This document shows positions 12,354 through 13,574 of a DNA stretch of 13,574 nucleotides, piece after piece. The stretch is from JBOGIF01 sp050742415 (GTDB lineage Bacteria; Actinomycetota; Acidimicrobiia; Acidimicrobiales; AC-14): contig JBOGIF010000156.1 in assembly GCA_050742415.1 (NCBI GenBank), positions 1 through 13,574 of the forward strand, in the 5' to 3' direction. The notes below the pieces were generated by a model that saw only the letters and a list, made by a program, of their open reading frames with translations, searched no databases and had not been told where the DNA came from. The stretch's first letter is position 1. Each line of letters begins with the position of its first letter. The translations under genes were made by a program, and so were the position numbers.

Positions 12354-13151
12354 CTACGACGCCGTCGTCACGAGGCCGTCGAGCCAGGCCTTCCATTCGG
12401 GCTGCTCGCGCTCGACGAAGCCGGGGGCGTCATCCGAGAACAACCAGCCCTGGACCGCGGCCATCGTCGTTCCGTCGCCCTTGTCGAAGGCAACGAAACC
12501 GAGGTAGCCCGGGACGGGACCGCTGAGGCGCAGGAACAGGTTGTTGTCGCCGATGCGCTCGACCTGTCCGGTGACGCCGCGAACGTCAACCGGCTTGCCA
12601 ACGGCCTCGGCGCGCAGCGCATCCTGCATGGCCGCCAGCACCCGGTCCGGCGCGCCGGGGAGGTCGGCACTCACTTCCAGCGAAGTGGCCCGCTGGCCGG
12701 GGAAGTGGGTGAGGTAGAGGCGGAGGTTGTGCTCGAAGAACGGCCGCCAGTTCTTCTCCATGTCGGCCATGAACTCCTGCTCCCAGTCGGCGCCGGTCCC
12801 GAAGGCGCTGCTGACCACCCTCACGACGCACGTTCCGCCCGATTGCGCCTCGACCAGGAACTCGCTCACGAGGGGCGTGACGCTGTCGGTGTCGCGGCCC
12901 GTGAGGGCCGCCCATTCGGGCTCGGCGTACTCGAGACGGTGCGGCGGGTCCCAGCTGGTGATCGTGCCGGGCGAGTCCGTCTCGCCCATGTGCACGACGA
13001 TGGCGCCGCCCTCGCGCTCGTCGACGTCGGTCGGCAGGAACCAGGAGCTGATCCCGTCGGCGGTGGCGATGGCCGCCCACACCTGCTCGGGAGTGCCGGG
13101 CACCTCGACGGAGAAGGCGACGCGCAGCGGGACGTTCTTGGTCGTGGTCAT
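12354..13151 (-). CDS. SRPBCC/AHSA1-type protein
   Basis: This 265-residue protein has an Activator-of-Hsp90-homologue/START-like fold in its N-terminal half: LRVAFSVEVPGTPEQVWAAI, ISSWFLPTDVDE, a HMGETDSPGTITSWDPPHRL strand pair, VRVVSSAFG and a long C-terminal helix around WEQEFMADMEKNWRPFFEHN. The second half, from about residue 155 (TSLEVSADLPGAPDRVLAAM to the LFLRLSGPVPGYLGFV and TTMAAVQGWLFSD strands), resembles a second, shorter copy of the same fold. Members bind hydrophobic ligands in a central cavity; the ligand is unknown. Start ATG 13151 has AGGAGA six bases upstream and overlaps the ArsR stop as ATGA. Pairing with an ArsR-type regulator is very common for this family. Confidence 0.87.
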   Translation of the reverse strand: MTTTKNVPLRVAFSVEVPGTPEQVWAAIATADGISSWFLPTDVDEREGGAIVVHMGETDSPGTITSWDPPHRLEYAEPEWAALTGRDTDSVTPLVSEFLVEAQSGGTCVVRVVSSAFGTGADWEQEFMADMEKNWRPFFEHNLRLYLTHFPGQRATSLEVSADLPGAPDRVLAAMQDALRAEAVGKPVDVRGVTGQVERIGDNNLFLRLSGPVPGYLGFVAFDKGDGTTMAAVQGWLFSDDAPGFVEREQPEWKAWLDGLVTTAS

Positions 13152-13574
13152 GAGGTCTCCTCGGGTTTGGGGTGGGCGGCTACGACGAGCCGGTACGGCC
13201 GCCCACCGTCGTGGTGGTAGCGGGCGGCGAGGTCGAGCACGGCGGCGGTGAGGTCGTCGGCGAAGGCGGCGCGGTCCCCCGCCGAGCGGAACCGGATCTC
13301 GGTGTCGATTGCCATCGTCGACAGACGCTTCTCGGCGACGCCAGCGCGGCGGGCGAGGCCCCCCACCTCGCGGACCAAACGGCCGGCGAGGGCGACGAGG
13401 TATTGAGCCGAGAGCCGGTCGGAGCTGCGCTCGGGGTCGGCCGCCTTGGCGCCGAGCGCAGCGGGTGACACCACGTAGCTGGCGGCGGTGGCCCGCAGCA
13501 CTCGTTCGACGATCCCGCCGCGCTTGCGCTCCTCGTCCAGCTCGACCAGGCCGTGGAGCTCGAGGGTGTTGAGG
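13148..13574 (-). CDS. ArsR-type regulator, 5' end outside the window
   Basis: The frame is open from the window edge to TGA 13148, giving about 141 residues without the N-terminus. It begins in the recognition part of a winged helix-turn-helix (LNTLELHGLVELDEERKRGG), followed by VERVLRATAASYVVSPAALG, a helical middle, a TEIRFRSAGDRAAFADDLTA segment and a C-terminal RPYRLVVAAHPKPEE strand. This matches longer ArsR-like regulators that carry an extra C-terminal domain and often accompany AHSA1 proteins. No metal-binding cysteine pair is visible in the part seen; the inducer is unknown. Its stop overlaps the AHSA1 start (ATGA), so the two are translationally coupled and presumably autoregulated from a promoter beyond the window. 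Confidence 0.78.
   Translation of the reverse strand, partial: LNTLELHGLVELDEERKRGGIVERVLRATAASYVVSPAALGAKAADPERSSDRLSAQYLVALAGRLVREVGGLARRAGVAEKRLSTMAIDTEIRFRSAGDRAAFADDLTAAVLDLAARYHHDGGRPYRLVVAAHPKPEETS

Noticed and set aside
12040..12396. N-terminal extension of VapB on the minus strand
   Set aside because: It is Arg/Pro/Gly-rich and crosses the promoter, palindrome and terminator hairpin. Phd/YefM antitoxins normally begin at METVGVREL.

Overview
The window is high-GC DNA with GTG/TTG starts, several apparently leaderless genes, a SARP/AfsR-type regulator and a VapBC pair. This points to an actinobacterium. The class cannot be fixed from the sequence alone.

Bases 1 to about 2190 are a decaying accessory region. 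Read on the minus strand they hold a P-loop NTPase gene broken by several frameshifts (about 1270-2040), a short gene fragment with a homopolymer frameshift (973-1282), an apparently intact 82-residue gene overlapping it by ATGA (728-976), and a remnant of a RelE/HigB (Gp49-like) toxin (530-674). The first 530 bases contain no gene I can defend, apart from a possible tail of a plus-strand gene cut by the window edge.

Bases 2260 to 5453 are healthy single-copy genes. A lone SGNH/GDSL hydrolase comes first. A plus-strand pair follows: a protein joining a universal-stress-like N-terminus to a YceI lipocalin-like domain, then a two-CBS-domain protein. Convergent to these is a membrane protein made of two tandem DoxX-type four-helix repeats. 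USP, CBS and DoxX-type proteins recur in actinobacterial stress or dormancy responses, so a stress-related cluster is a reasonable inference.

Bases 5526 to 11328 form a tight plus-strand operon: a 1090-residue SARP-STAND-TPR regulator, an FtsH-type membrane AAA+ metalloprotease, and a small exported single-pass protein with a predicted extracytoplasmic beta domain. The stop and start codons overlap at both junctions (GTGA, ATGA). The three are therefore likely translated together: a sensor/regulator, a membrane protease and a membrane-anchored partner or substrate. This is the most interesting unit in the window. The operon's last stop codon overlaps the stop codon of a convergent vapBC toxin-antitoxin operon, whose promoter carries a perfect inverted repeat over the -10 box and start codon.

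Bases 12042 to 12353 are intergenic, with a strong hairpin and short repeats. From 12354 to the window end, on the minus strand, a SRPBCC/AHSA1 protein is translationally coupled to an ArsR-type regulator that runs off the end of the window.
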